Of a DNA stretch of 59,032 nucleotides, positions 24,967 through 34,026 are shown piece by piece. A program made the position numbers and the translations under genes. The notes beneath the pieces are model-generated. The model ran no database searches. It had not been told where the DNA came from and saw nothing but the letters and a program-made list of their open reading frames with translations. The stretch is from Clostridiales bacterium (GTDB lineage: Bacteria > Bacillota > Clostridia > TANB77 > CAG-508), in NCBI GenBank assembly GCA_019419955.1, contig JAHZIB010000007.1, forward strand, positions 1-59,032, written 5' to 3'. Every line of letters begins with the position of its first letter. The first letter of the stretch is position 1.

Positions 24967-25191
24967 ATAGATTATTATTTTTATCTAAACACTTACTCCC
25001 TACTTTCTCGCCCCAAAATCGATTTTGTGGCGTTTAAATTTAAAAAATAATAAATTACTCGAATCCCTATTTATATTAATTTTTTCAGTTTTAATTTTAA
25101 TAACTTTGTTATAAATAATTTCATATATAAAAAATAAGCCTTAGACTATAAATCTAAAACTTATTTCTAAAATTCTAAATTTTAAAATTTT
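24967..25191. other. intergenic region with two hairpins
   Basis: Upstream of metK. GCCCCAAAA / TTTTGTGGC (25011-25032) is a near-perfect hairpin in the metK leader. AAATAAG..TTAGA / TCTAA..CTTATTT (25132-25166) is a terminator-like hairpin for the short frame ending at 25192. No gene or known riboswitch seen. Confidence 0.5.
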
Positions 25192-25317
25192 CTAAAATTC
25201 CATATCATCTATCCCAAAATCTATATCATACTTTATTTCAGTTGTCCCATGCACTCTTCCAGTCACAAGCTTTCCACTTTTCCTTTTAAATATATGTGTC
25301 TGTTTAGAGCCTGTCAT
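25192..25317 (-). pseudogene. 41-codon frame, likely 3' fragment of an unknown gene
   Basis: Reads MTGSKQTHIFKRKSGK...DIDFGIDDMEF and is followed by a terminator hairpin. It has no ribosome-binding site, and its first codons overlap the antiparallel start of the spoIVA fragment, so it is most likely the surviving end of a longer gene cut at the junction. The sequence looks like the C-terminal end of a soluble protein; no family is assigned. Confidence 0.4.
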
Positions 25318-25597
25318 ACATCTTATAAAAGCAGAAATAGAAACTGAAGTATCTCCAATAGTCGGCAGTGAAAAACAGTCTGAAGAATTAGTTAATTATT
25401 TACTTTCTAATTTTGAAGACGACCCAACGAAAATATGGGAATCAAACATATTCGGAAGAAGCTTACACGAATTAGTTAATGAAGGACTACAAACAAAACT
25501 TGCGAAAATGCCTGTAGATGCTCAAGCAAAACTTCAAGAAACACTAGAAAGAATTGTAAATGAAGGCAGTGGTGGACTAATCTGCATCATTCTCTAA
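25307..25597 (+). pseudogene. spoIVA: 3' fragment of stage IV sporulation protein A
   Basis: The last 96 codons of SpoIVA: KAEIETEVSPIVGSEKQSEE, KIWESNIFGRSLHELVNEGL, MPVDAQAKLQETLERIVNE and the highly conserved end GSGGLICIIL. SpoIVA is the ATPase that builds the spore-coat basement layer, about 490 residues; over 390 N-terminal residues are missing here. There is no start or ribosome-binding site. The fragment begins exactly where the element side ends. Either the element interrupts spoIVA, whose 5' part would lie left of the window, or this is a duplicated remnant left by recombination. Confidence 0.85.
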
Positions 25598-25815
25598 ACT
25601 CTTACGAGTTGGGGGCACTTCTAAATTCGTAAGTTAGTTTGCTTTCGCTAATGCACACCTTTCTTATTGTATAGGAAAAATCGACTTTTTGCCTTATATT
25701 TTAGTACTTATAACGATTTTTTCGTATACAACAAGGTTAATTTACCTTAGGCTGTGCATATTCGCGAAGCGAAATGCACATGTGGACGTCGGAAGCTTTG
25801 CTTCCGCTAACGTCC
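25598..25815. repeat. palindromic intergenic repeats (cluster 1)
   Basis: Three units: TGCTTTCGCTAATGCACACC (25640-25659); a stem-loop TGTGCAT-a-TTCGC / GCGAA-ATGCACA within 25753-25780, preceded by CAAGGTTA and TTACCTTAGG; and GGACGT-CGGAAGC / GCTTCCG-cta-ACGTCC (25784-25815). Related units occur inverted at 58866-58966. The last hairpin overlaps the final codons of the gene at 25807. Confidence 0.7.
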
Positions 25816-26481
25816 AATTTTCTTATATGAAAAAGTATACATGCCCTCTACTCCCCATAAAGCTCCTTGTGCTGCTTTTGTTGTTTCGAGTTTTAATTGT
25901 ATTTTGTTGTTTTCCAAAGTAATTGTTCCATTTCCACTTGTTCCCCAGTTGTCCATATAAGTAAAAGTTCCTACATTTTCATCTAGGTTTACTACTATAT
26001 CGTCCAATTTACCTTCTCTTTGAGTTGGTGCAGGGCTTGTTAATGTAAAGTCAAATCTTATCTCTCCGCTTCTATAATATTCAACGTCCAATTCTGCTAT
26101 ATCTGTATTATTCTTAGATTCCATTTGTTTTTGAAATTCTTGGTCTGTTATAAGGTTGTCCTCTCTTTGGTCTAAAATTTCGTCTATTCTTTCTGAATTT
26201 CTGTACGCTTCCTCACTTACAAACCAGTCTCCTACATAATTTTGAAGTTGAACATTATTGTTATTTTCATCAATGGTATTTGTGCTCTCTTGATTTGCTG
26301 AAGGTTCTGTTATTAATAGGTTCCCTGCTACTTCATTTTCTGTCAATACATTTTCGTTTGGCTGAATGTTTTGCACATTGCCATCTTCTGTATTCGTATC
26401 TACCTTCCAAACGGCATATCCAACTATTGCAACAATAGCTATGATTACTAATACAAATATTATAATGTTACTCGCTTTCAT
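25807..26481 (-). CDS. membrane-anchored extracytoplasmic protein
   Basis: 224 residues: N-terminal span (IIIFVLVIIAIVAIVGYAVW), an asparagine/threonine-rich linker (about 30-75), then a folded domain with YVGDWFVSEEAYRNSERIDE, and beta segments (VEYYRSGEIRFDFTL, GTFTYMDNWGTSGNGTITLE) like a lipocalin/META-type small extracellular barrel. No characterised family recognised. The stop codon lies within a palindromic repeat, so the last residues may have been altered when the repeat inserted. Divergent from gerA. Confidence 0.7.
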   Translation of the reverse strand: MKASNIIIFVLVIIAIVAIVGYAVWKVDTNTEDGNVQNIQPNENVLTENEVAGNLLITEPSANQESTNTIDENNNNVQLQNYVGDWFVSEEAYRNSERIDEILDQREDNLITDQEFQKQMESKNNTDIAELDVEYYRSGEIRFDFTLTSPAPTQREGKLDDIVVNLDENVGTFTYMDNWGTSGNGTITLENNKIQLKLETTKAAQGALWGVEGMYTFSYKKIGR

Positions 26482-26715
26482 AAATTTCCTCCTTTATTTT
26501 AATATTTTACATCTTTTAGATGTTCATTATTTTTTAGTATAACATAAATTTTTATCTTTTAATACATTTTTTATACATATTTTTTTCTTTTTAGGAAAAT
26601 ATATACTAAGATACTAAATTTGCATTATTTTCTTATGCAATCATTTCTAATGCAAGTTTTCCTCTTCATAACAAACAAAAAAGATTGCAAATATACTTTA
26701 CAAGGACTGTTTATA

Positions 26716-28414
26716 ATGAAACTTTCTGAAACTTTAAAAAAAATATTTTTTCCATTAGAAGATTCACGCCATCATTTTGAACTTCCTATTAATTCATCTT
26801 CTGAAAATATAAATGAAGCAGAGATTCAAGAAATATCTGAGGTAAAAGATATTTTCCCTAGCATAGATGTTAATATTGAATACATTAAAGTCAAATATAA
26901 CTTGCTCATTAACAGCGATATTGTCTTACGAGAATTTACATTGACAGCTAGAAATAAGCAGTATAAAGCATTTCTACTTTTTATAGATGGAATGGTAGAT
27001 ACAGATTTGGTAAACAATTATGTTCTAAAACCTTTAATGCTCAAAAATGTTTCCAATTCTTATGAAGGTAATCAAAGTCAAATCATTTCTGAGGCTGTCA
27101 CCAATAATATAACTGTTAGAAAAGTTAAAAAGTTTAATATTAAAGAATATATTTATAATTGTTTGCTTCCTCAAAATAATGTAAAAGAAGTAACTACGTT
27201 TGAAGATATTTTCTATAGTGTTAATATTGGAAACTGTGCACTTTTTATAGACACTTTAAATATGGCTTTTGATATTGATGTCAAGGGGTTTAAAACAAGA
27301 AGTATATCTAAGCCAGAAAATGAAGTTGTAATTCGTGGGCCTCAAGAAGCTTTTATTGAAAGTATTCGTGTTAATACTTCCTTAATCAGACGAATTATAA
27401 ACAATGAGAATTTGATTATTGAAAATCTAAAGGTTGGAAAAATTAGCAAAACTGCTTGTTCTTTATGTTATATGAAAAATATTGCAAATGATGATTTAGT
27501 TGCTGAAGCAAGGTATAGATTAAATAATATAAGCATAGATTATTTGGTTTCATCAGGTCAGCTCGAGCATTTGTTAGAAGATAATGGCAAATATAGTCTA
27601 CCACAGATTATAGCTACTGAAAGACCTGATAAAGCTTCTGCTCATTTACTTGAAGGCCGTATTATAATACTGGTCAATGGGAGTCCTTATGCTTTAATTG
27701 TTCCAGCTACATTCCCAGACTTTTTAGAATCTCCTGAGGATAACAATTTAAAGTTCCAATTTGCAAACTTACTAAAAATTATAAGAGTTGCAGCGTTCTT
27801 AATAACTTTGCTATTACCAGGAATTTATGTTGCAATAACAAGCTTTCACCAAGAATTCATTCCAACAGAATTACTATTTGCAATTGTTGCCTCTCGTTCA
27901 AGTGTACCGTTTTCAATTATTTTCGAAATAATTATAATGGAACTTTCATTTGAATTAATAAGAGAAGCTGGTATACGAGTGCCTACTCCTGTAGGTCCTA
28001 CTATTGGTATTATTCGGAGCCCTGATTATAGGTCAGGCTGCTGTAGATGCTGGTATTGTTAGTCCTATTCTAATTATAATTGTGGCAATAACTGGTATAA
28101 CTTCTTTTGCGATTCCAGATTATTATCTAGCTTTTCATTGCAGGGTCGCTAGGTTTATGTATATTGTTTTAGGGTACTTTGCTGGATTTTTAGGAATTGC
28201 ATTTGGTGCAATTATTCATTTACTCATTGCTACTAAAATTCAATCTTTTGGTGTTTCTTATTTGGATCCGTATATTCCTGCAAAAGGTAATATTTTTCAT
28301 GGTTTGTTTAATTCTCCTATGTGGAAAAAAGAAAAAAGGCGTGAATTCCTTGATACTAAAAGAGAAGATAAGCAAGAGCATATAAGTATGAAATGGAAAT
28401 ATCCAAATGGATAG
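26716..28414 (+). CDS. gerA: GerA-family spore germinant receptor A subunit, CGG +1 site
   Basis: About 565 residues after one shift. The start at 26716 (MKLSETLKKIFF) has AAGGA nine bases upstream. The cytoplasmic N-domain carries the GerA pattern (EFTLTARNKQYKAFLLFIDGMVD and VVIRGPQEAFIESIRVNTSLIRRI); membrane spans begin at about residue 355. The frame breaks at ATT CGG AGC (28015-28017); skipping C joins PTPVGPTIGII to GALIIGQAAVDAGIVSP, one of the most conserved GerA segments. The unshifted frame stops 16 codons later, losing the last spans. First gene of a gerA-gerB-gerC operon; it works in the spore inner membrane in sensing germinants. Confidence 0.93.
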
Positions 28415-28447
28415 ATTAATACATTTTTTAAATGAATGGAGGTCATT

Positions 28448-29536
28448 ATGAATTATACAAAACTTGGCAATTTTGAGGCGGTTTGTTTACTTACAATTCT
28501 TTTCATAAATCATCTTGTGCTAAATTTGCCACAAATGATTTTAGACAGTTCAGGTACCGCTTCTGCTTTAAATGTTGTATATATTATAGCTCTTGCATTA
28601 ATTTTTGTATTATTAATTATAAAATTATTTAAAAAATTTCTAGGGCTAGATATTATTGATATTTCAGAGTATCTCGGAGGTAAGTTTCTTAAAATTCTCG
28701 TTGGAATATTATGCATAATTTATCTAATTATGGAATCAGCTTTTTTAACTAGAATGTTTTCGAAAAACCTACTGTTAGTATATTTTGAAAATTATCCAAT
28801 TGCATTTATTATTTTTCTTATTCTCTTTATAGCAGTAGTTGCAAACATATTTGGTAGAAAATCTATTATAAAATCTAATACAATAATTGTTCCTATTGCA
28901 ATTTTAAGTATTTTTTTAACATCAATATTTGTAATAGATTTACTAAAGGTTGAACGTTCACTTCCTTTATTTGGAAATGGAGCAAGTCAAATATTTTTAT
29001 CTGGAGCTAGCAATATATTTGCCTTTAATGGTTTGTTTTTCTTGTTTTTTATTTCTCCTATGCTTGAGAAAAAGGAAAACCTTAGTAAGGTAGCATTTTA
29101 TTCAGTTATAGTATCAGGAGTTTTACTTCTTCTATCTATCATAACACTTGTATATGCCTTTTCAGATATTTATACAATAATTCAAATTTCGCCTATATAT
29201 TATATTATCGTAAATAGTAGGCTTGGTGCATTTCTTGAAAGACCTGAAATAATATTTATATTTACGTGGATTTTAGCTCTTATGTCATTCCTAAGCATTG
29301 CGGTTATGTACATTTTAGATATATTCAGGAAAATAACAAATTCAAAAGAACATAGAGGATTATCGGCTTGCGTATGCGCAATTATATTTATTGTTTCAAT
29401 ATGGATAAAAGATGTATTTACTTTAGAAAAAATTGCAAATTTATTTTACAAATATGGCGCTCTGGTACTAATTTTCGGTGTTTTCACTATTATATTAATT
29501 TGTGCAAATGTAAAAAAGAAAATTAAAAAAGAATGA
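28448..29536 (+). CDS. gerB: GerB-family spore germination permease-like protein
   Basis: About 362 residues from ATG 28448, preceded by TGGAGGT (an earlier ATG at 28436 overlaps this site). Ten hydrophobic spans in the amino-acid/polyamine permease arrangement of GerB subunits, beginning MNYTKLGNFEAVCLLTILFINHLVLNLP, here split by the usual polar loop around DIIDISEYLGGKFLK. Acts with GerA and GerC as germinant receptor in the spore membrane and is thought to bind the germinant. Lies 33 bases after gerA and 65 bases before gerC. Its frame is intact, with out-of-frame CGG only. Confidence 0.92.
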   Translation: MNYTKLGNFEAVCLLTILFINHLVLNLPQMILDSSGTASALNVVYIIALALIFVLLIIKLFKKFLGLDIIDISEYLGGKFLKILVGILCIIYLIMESAFLTRMFSKNLLLVYFENYPIAFIIFLILFIAVVANIFGRKSIIKSNTIIVPIAILSIFLTSIFVIDLLKVERSLPLFGNGASQIFLSGASNIFAFNGLFFLFFISPMLEKKENLSKVAFYSVIVSGVLLLLSIITLVYAFSDIYTIIQISPIYYIIVNSRLGAFLERPEIIFIFTWILALMSFLSIAVMYILDIFRKITNSKEHRGLSACVCAIIFIVSIWIKDVFTLEKIANLFYKYGALVLIFGVFTIILICANVKKKIKKE

Positions 29537-29601
29537 TTAAAAGGTTTATAGGTAACCTTATTTGAGAAAAACCTAAATAAATAATATGAGGAATGGTAAA
29601 T

Positions 29602-30822
29602 ATGAATAATAAAGCACGAAAATTTTTTGCAGTAATTATACTTGTGCTTTTACTTATTATTTCTAGTACAAATTATTATGGTATTAAAGGTATTGACAAT
29701 TTAGCATACGTTGTGGCTATCGGTTTAGATGTAGGGGAAAAAGACACATTAAATTTAAGCCTGCAAATTTCCATGCCTACAACCACAGAAGGTGGTTCAA
29801 GTAGCTCGCAATCTAGTTCTGCTGTTGTAGACTCAATTGAATGCTCTTCAATAACAAGTGGTATTTCTTTATTTAATAGCTTTCTTGGCAAAGAAGTCAC
29901 ACTCTCTCATTGTAAGGTTTTAGTGATTTCTGAAGAATTAGCCGAAAAGGGAGTCAGTGAATATCTTTACACACTGTCTAATAATATAGAATTTCGTACA
30001 GATTCAAATATTATAATAAGCAAATGTGACGCAAGAACATTTTTAGAGTACTCTACACCTTTATTGGATAAAATTTCAGCAAGATATTATGATATTGCCC
30101 CAAGCTCAAGTGAATATACAGGATATACCGAAAGTATAACCTGCAACGAATTTCTTACTTCAATAAGTTCTAAGTACTCTGAGCCATCTGCAATTTTGGG
30201 CTCAATCAATATCAGTTCCACTCAAAAAACTTCTACCAACTCGTCCTACACTGCTGGTGAAACCCCAATATCTGGAGAAGAACCAAGCGTAGAAACTATG
30301 GGTCTAGCAGTTTTTAATAAAGATGAGCTTGTAGGTGAACTAAATGGCTTGGAATCAATTTGTCATTTAACAATTTCAAACAAATTAAAAAATGCACAAA
30401 TTAGAATTCCTAGTCCAATTAAATCATTAGATTATATTGACTTATATATAGAACTAGATAAAAATACTAAAAACTCAGTTTTATTGGTAAATGGCTCTCC
30501 ATATATCACTTCAAATATATATATAAATGGTAAGATGCAATCTATGAATGATAATGTTGATTTAGAAGACGAAAGTCTTGTTGCTCATATTGAGCAATAT
30601 GCCCAAAATTATATAAAACAGAGTATGTATAATTATTTATATAAGACATCAAAAGAATTACATGCTGATATAGATAATTTTGGTTTATATGCTTTAAAAT
30701 ATTTTTATAATACATCTGACTGGAACGAATACAATTGGTTGAATCGTTATAAAGACTCATTTTTTGAAGTAAATGTAGACTTTAATCTACGTTCAAGTTA
30801 TCTTTTAGTAAACACTAAATAA
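29602..30822 (+). CDS. gerC: GerC-family germination protein without lipobox cysteine
   Basis: About 406 residues from ATG 29602 (GAGGAATGG upstream; the ATG at 29593 is too close to it). Ger(x)C family: IDNLAYVVAIGLD near the N-terminus, VTLSHCKVLVISEELAEKGVSEYL, and a C-terminal domain ending in VDFNLRSSYLLV. GerC subunits are normally lipoproteins with a cysteine at the end of the signal peptide; here the hydrophobic stretch AVIILVLLLIISSTNYYGIKG has none, so the protein is probably held by an uncleaved helix. Third gene of the receptor operon. Confidence 0.9.
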   Translation: MNNKARKFFAVIILVLLLIISSTNYYGIKGIDNLAYVVAIGLDVGEKDTLNLSLQISMPTTTEGGSSSSQSSSAVVDSIECSSITSGISLFNSFLGKEVTLSHCKVLVISEELAEKGVSEYLYTLSNNIEFRTDSNIIISKCDARTFLEYSTPLLDKISARYYDIAPSSSEYTGYTESITCNEFLTSISSKYSEPSAILGSINISSTQKTSTNSSYTAGETPISGEEPSVETMGLAVFNKDELVGELNGLESICHLTISNKLKNAQIRIPSPIKSLDYIDLYIELDKNTKNSVLLVNGSPYITSNIYINGKMQSMNDNVDLEDESLVAHIEQYAQNYIKQSMYNYLYKTSKELHADIDNFGLYALKYFYNTSDWNEYNWLNRYKDSFFEVNVDFNLRSSYLLVNTK

Positions 30823-30906
30823 GGCATCATGCAAACCAAATTGCTATTTATTGGTTTGTCTTTAAAAACATTTTGTTAGAGTATAATATACTCGAATGGA
30901 GGTCAT

Positions 30907-31060
30907 ATGCGGAATTATAATTATTATTGCTTCAATTTATATTTGTTTAGAAACAGCAATTGCTGGTTATTATGAATATACTAATAATAACAAATTTGTA
31001 GGAATACTACTCTATGTATTAGCAGCATTTTGTTTAGTTACACCTATATGTGTGGTTTAA
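30907..31060 (+). CDS. 50-aa membrane protein with CGG as second codon
   Basis: A TGGAGGT ribosome-binding site precedes ATG CGG AAT. Read straight, the frame gives a polar, asparagine/tyrosine-rich peptide that soon stops. Skipping the C of CGG (30910-30912) gives MGIIIIIASIYICLETAIAG, a hydrophilic YYEYTNNNK loop and a second span (GILLYVLAAFCLVTPICVV), a convincing two-helix membrane protein that ends in the terminator hairpin. So this is the eleventh CGG site and the earliest possible one, at codon 2. Its -10 (TATAAT, 30882-30887) lies in a palindrome GAGTATA-a-TATACTC. Function unknown. Confidence 0.65.
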
Positions 31061-31085
31061 GCATAGAAGTTTAAACCACACATAT
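31046..31085. terminator. bidirectional terminator
   Basis: Perfect 15-bp inverted repeat ATATGTGTGGTTTAA / TTAAACCACACATAT with a 10-base loop between the convergent 50-aa gene and rnr. The stop codon of the small gene is inside the left arm. Confidence 0.75.
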
Positions 31086-31091
31086 TTACTA

Positions 31092-32975
31092 CTATTCTTC
31101 TCGAGTTTCCTTAATAACCTTTTCAAAGTCAATCTGCCTAGATTGTTTATCTGCCCTAATAACTCTAATTCTAATCCTGTCTCCGATATGATATACATTC
31201 TTTGTATTTTCTCCCAATAAAGTTTTTCTATCCTCATCATATTCAAAATATTCGTTACCTAGTTTATCAAATCTAATCATTCCCTCTACTGTGTTTTCAA
31301 GCTCCACAAAAACTCCAAATGAAGTAATACTTGAAATTATACCATCATACTCCTCTCCTATATGGTCTTCCATGTATTCTGCCATTTTTATATCTACACT
31401 TTCTCTTTCCACTTTTTGAGCAATTCTTTCTCTTTCAGAAGAAGTTTCAGCATATTTTGTAGCTTGAGCATTATATTTTTCAATCTGACTTTCAGATAAA
31501 TTATAACCACTTTCTATATATTTAGTTATAATTCTGTGTATAAACAAATCTGGATAACGCCTAATTGGCGAAGTAAAATGGCAGTAGTATTTACTTGCTA
31601 TTCCAAAGTGTCCTTTATTTTGACTTTCATATCTAGCAACTTTTAAGGTTCTTAAAATAAGATTAGAGATAACCCTTTCCTCGGGCTTTCCTTTTACTTC
31701 TTCTAAAACCTTAGCAAATGCAGTAGGATGAACCTCATCTTTAGTGCATTTTACTCTATATCCTAGATTAAATAAAAACTTATTTAATTCAGTAACTTTT
31801 TCTATATCTGGTGCCTCATGCACTCTGTATATAAATGGTGCATCCAACCAGAAAAACTTTTCTGCAACAGTCTCATTAGCAGTAAGCATAAACTGCTCTA
31901 TTATTTCATTTGCAAAATACAATTCATATTTTTTTATATCAATTGCATATCCATTTTTATCAAGTACAACTTTAGTCTCTGGAATATTTAGATTTAAACT
32001 CCCATCCTTATTTCTTCTACTTTTTAATATTTTGGCTAATTTTCCCATAAGTTTAAAATGTTCCACATATTTATCATACCTCTTTAAAACTGTTTCGTCA
32101 GACTTGTCCAGTATTTTTTGCACATCTGTATAAGACATTCTTTCTTTTACATTAATTATACTTTTAAAAATATCAGCAGAAATCACTTTGCCTGCTCCAT
32201 CAATTTCCATAACACATGAAATAGCAAATCTATCTTCTCCAGCATTCAAACTGCATATGCCATTAGAAAGTTCGACTGGAAGCATTGGAATAACTCTATC
32301 CAACATGTATATACTGGTTCCTCTTAAAATTGCCTCTTTATCAAGAAAAGACCCACTTTTAACATAATTACTAACATCAGCTATATGCACTCCAAGAACA
32401 TAATCTCCGTTTTTCAATTTTTTCACATTCACCGCATCATCTAAATCTTTAGCATCCTCACCATCTATTGTAAAAATTTCTTCGCTGCGTAAATCTCTCC
32501 TATTTAAAACGTGTTCCAAATCATTTTTATTTCCGAAATTCAAATTTCCGCTTACCTTCTTAGCCTCTTTAATAACTGGTTCTGGAAATTCATATGGCAA
32601 ATCATATTCCTTAATTAAACTAAGCATATCCACACCAGCTTGATTAATATTGCCTATAATCTCAACAATATTTCCTTCTGCACTTTTATCTGCCTTTGGA
32701 AGTTTTGTAATTTCAACTACTACTTTCTGACCATCTTTTGCCTTCATACTATTCTTTTTTGAAATATATATATCTGTTCCAAGCTTTCTATCGTCAGGTA
32801 TGACAAACCCAAAATTTCTACTTTTCTTATAAGTTCCGACTATAGTATTTTTTTCTATCTCAAATATTTTGCTGTCTTCTTTTACTTTTATTTTTTTTGC
32901 TTTAATCTTATTTTTTTGATTATCTATAAACTTATTGTTTTTTCTAGTTTCTTTTCTACCCAATTTTCTACTCAA
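31092..32975 (-). CDS. rnr: ribonuclease R (RNB family exoribonuclease)
   Basis: 627 residues from a TTG start (AGAGGG eight bases upstream). A lysine-rich N-terminus replaces the helix-turn-helix domain found in many RNase R proteins. Then come a cold-shock domain (FGFVIPDDRKLGTDIYI), the RNB catalytic domain with FTIDGEDAKDLDDAV (metal-binding aspartates) and GHFGIASKYYCHFTSPIRRYPDLFIHR, and a C-terminal S1 domain (EYDGIISSITSFGVFVELE). It degrades structured RNA 3' to 5', with tmRNA-linked clearance of non-stop messages as one known role. It lies downstream of secG, the common Firmicutes arrangement secG-rnr. Confidence 0.93.
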   Translation of the reverse strand: MSRKLGRKETRKNNKFIDNQKNKIKAKKIKVKEDSKIFEIEKNTIVGTYKKSRNFGFVIPDDRKLGTDIYISKKNSMKAKDGQKVVVEITKLPKADKSAEGNIVEIIGNINQAGVDMLSLIKEYDLPYEFPEPVIKEAKKVSGNLNFGNKNDLEHVLNRRDLRSEEIFTIDGEDAKDLDDAVNVKKLKNGDYVLGVHIADVSNYVKSGSFLDKEAILRGTSIYMLDRVIPMLPVELSNGICSLNAGEDRFAISCVMEIDGAGKVISADIFKSIINVKERMSYTDVQKILDKSDETVLKRYDKYVEHFKLMGKLAKILKSRRNKDGSLNLNIPETKVVLDKNGYAIDIKKYELYFANEIIEQFMLTANETVAEKFFWLDAPFIYRVHEAPDIEKVTELNKFLFNLGYRVKCTKDEVHPTAFAKVLEEVKGKPEERVISNLILRTLKVARYESQNKGHFGIASKYYCHFTSPIRRYPDLFIHRIITKYIESGYNLSESQIEKYNAQATKYAETSSERERIAQKVERESVDIKMAEYMEDHIGEEYDGIISSITSFGVFVELENTVEGMIRFDKLGNEYFEYDEDRKTLLGENTKNVYHIGDRIRIRVIRADKQSRQIDFEKVIKETREE

Positions 32976-33026
32976 AATACGACCCTCTTTCTTATTTAAT
33001 AGTAACTAAAACATTTCTTATATCAT

Positions 33027-33055
33027 AAACAAAGCGACAATGTCGCTCTTTGTTT
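33027..33055. other. hairpin in rnr leader
   Basis: AAACAAAGCGAC / GTCGC-T-CTTTGTTT hairpin with a 3-base loop, between the secG terminator and rnr start. It could be a second terminator or a leader structure. Confidence 0.5.
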
Positions 33056-33152
33056 GTGTGATTTGAATTTCCAAATAAAAGAAGGAAATCTCAAAGGTAA
33101 TAGCGATTTTAGTTATTTTTTAAGTTATGAAAAATGCAATTTCCTATAACCT

Positions 33153-33192
33153 AAAAAAACATATATAACCTAATAGCTATATATGTTTTTTT
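33153..33192 (-). terminator. secG terminator
   Basis: Perfect 15-bp stem AAAAAAACATATATA / TATATATGTTTTTTT with a 10-base loop, 14 bases after the secG stop. Confidence 0.85.
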
Positions 33193-33205
33193 ATTATCTG
33201 ATTTC

Positions 33206-33457
33206 TTACATTACAAACAATATAGATAGTGCTAATGCAAGAACTGCAAATATTATACCAGTTGCCACAGTATATCTCTTTAACTTTCCTTCTCTTGTTC
33301 TACCTTTATTGTTTTCATAAAAATTATTAGCAGCTGCACCTGTAATTGTCTGTGATGCTCCATTAGTATCTCTTGCTTGTATTGTTGCAAGTACTATTAA
33401 TGCAATACAATCCAAAACATATATAACCAAAACTATATTTCTTATTATTTCTATCAT
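33206..33457 (-). CDS. secG: preprotein translocase subunit SecG
   Basis: 83 residues with two membrane spans (IVLVIYVLDCIALIVLATIQ and VATGIIFAVLALALSILFV) around a polar loop (TNGASQTITGAAANNFYENN). The size, hydrophobic layout and alanine/glycine/asparagine loop are those of SecG, the accessory subunit of the SecYEG channel. Upstream of rnr, as in many Firmicutes. Confidence 0.85.
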   Translation of the reverse strand: MIEIIRNIVLVIYVLDCIALIVLATIQARDTNGASQTITGAAANNFYENNKGRTREGKLKRYTVATGIIFAVLALALSILFVM

Positions 33458-33567
33458 TTTATCTCAATTCCTTCCATTTTTTGTAACATTAAATATTGTA
33501 CCATATATTTTTTTGTATTTCAAGTAGTTTTAATTAAGTTTTTGCAAAACGTACATTATAATTAGTA

Positions 33568-33969
33568 TTAAAAGATATTTTTTACATTAAGTTTCGTCTT
33601 GTCTTGTATATGCTCCAATATAAAAATACATTTTTCAAGTTCTGGTACAACCTCATCATACTTTTCTATTTCATTAAAACCTTTCATAGACCAGATTTGT
33701 GTTTCGACTTTTTCAAGTTCATCATGCTCTATATAATAGGCTAGTGTTTCTTGATATTCATTCCATTTGTTTTCAATATTATTTATATCTCCCATTATAA
33801 TTGCTCCATCAATATCCTTATTTTCCTTTTCTGCTAGCACTTTTTCCTTCAACACATCAAGCATTTCATTCATTTGAGTCGTACATTTTTTTGTATATTG
33901 TTGAGTTACAATATTTGTAGCTAGAATTAAAACAATAATTATTATACAAATTACTAATTCCTTTTTCAC
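33568..33969 (-). CDS. DUF4363 family protein
   Basis: 133 residues: N-terminal span (ELVICIIIIVLILATNIVTQ) followed by a helical extracytoplasmic region (NEMLDVLKEKVLAEKE, NIENKWNEYQETLAYYIEHDELEKVETQ). This is the DUF4363 pattern, regularly found next to DUF421/YetF genes in spore formers. It follows the YetF-like gene by about 57 bases. Function unknown; the pair acts at the membrane. Confidence 0.8.
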   Translation of the reverse strand: MKKELVICIIIIVLILATNIVTQQYTKKCTTQMNEMLDVLKEKVLAEKENKDIDGAIIMGDINNIENKWNEYQETLAYYIEHDELEKVETQIWSMKGFNEIEKYDEVVPELEKCIFILEHIQDKTKLNVKNIF

Positions 33970-34026
33970 TGTCTAACCTCACTTTTTCTATTTATCTATT
34001 TTATCCGCACTAAGATGCGTTCATAT

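Noticed and set aside
24934..25191. SAM riboswitch upstream of metK
   Set aside because: Only short hairpins are present; no SAM-I, SAM-II or SMK pattern.
26620..26715. Upstream ATG extension of gerA
   Set aside because: No ribosome-binding site; the ATG at 26716 has AAGGA at proper distance and starts the conserved protein.
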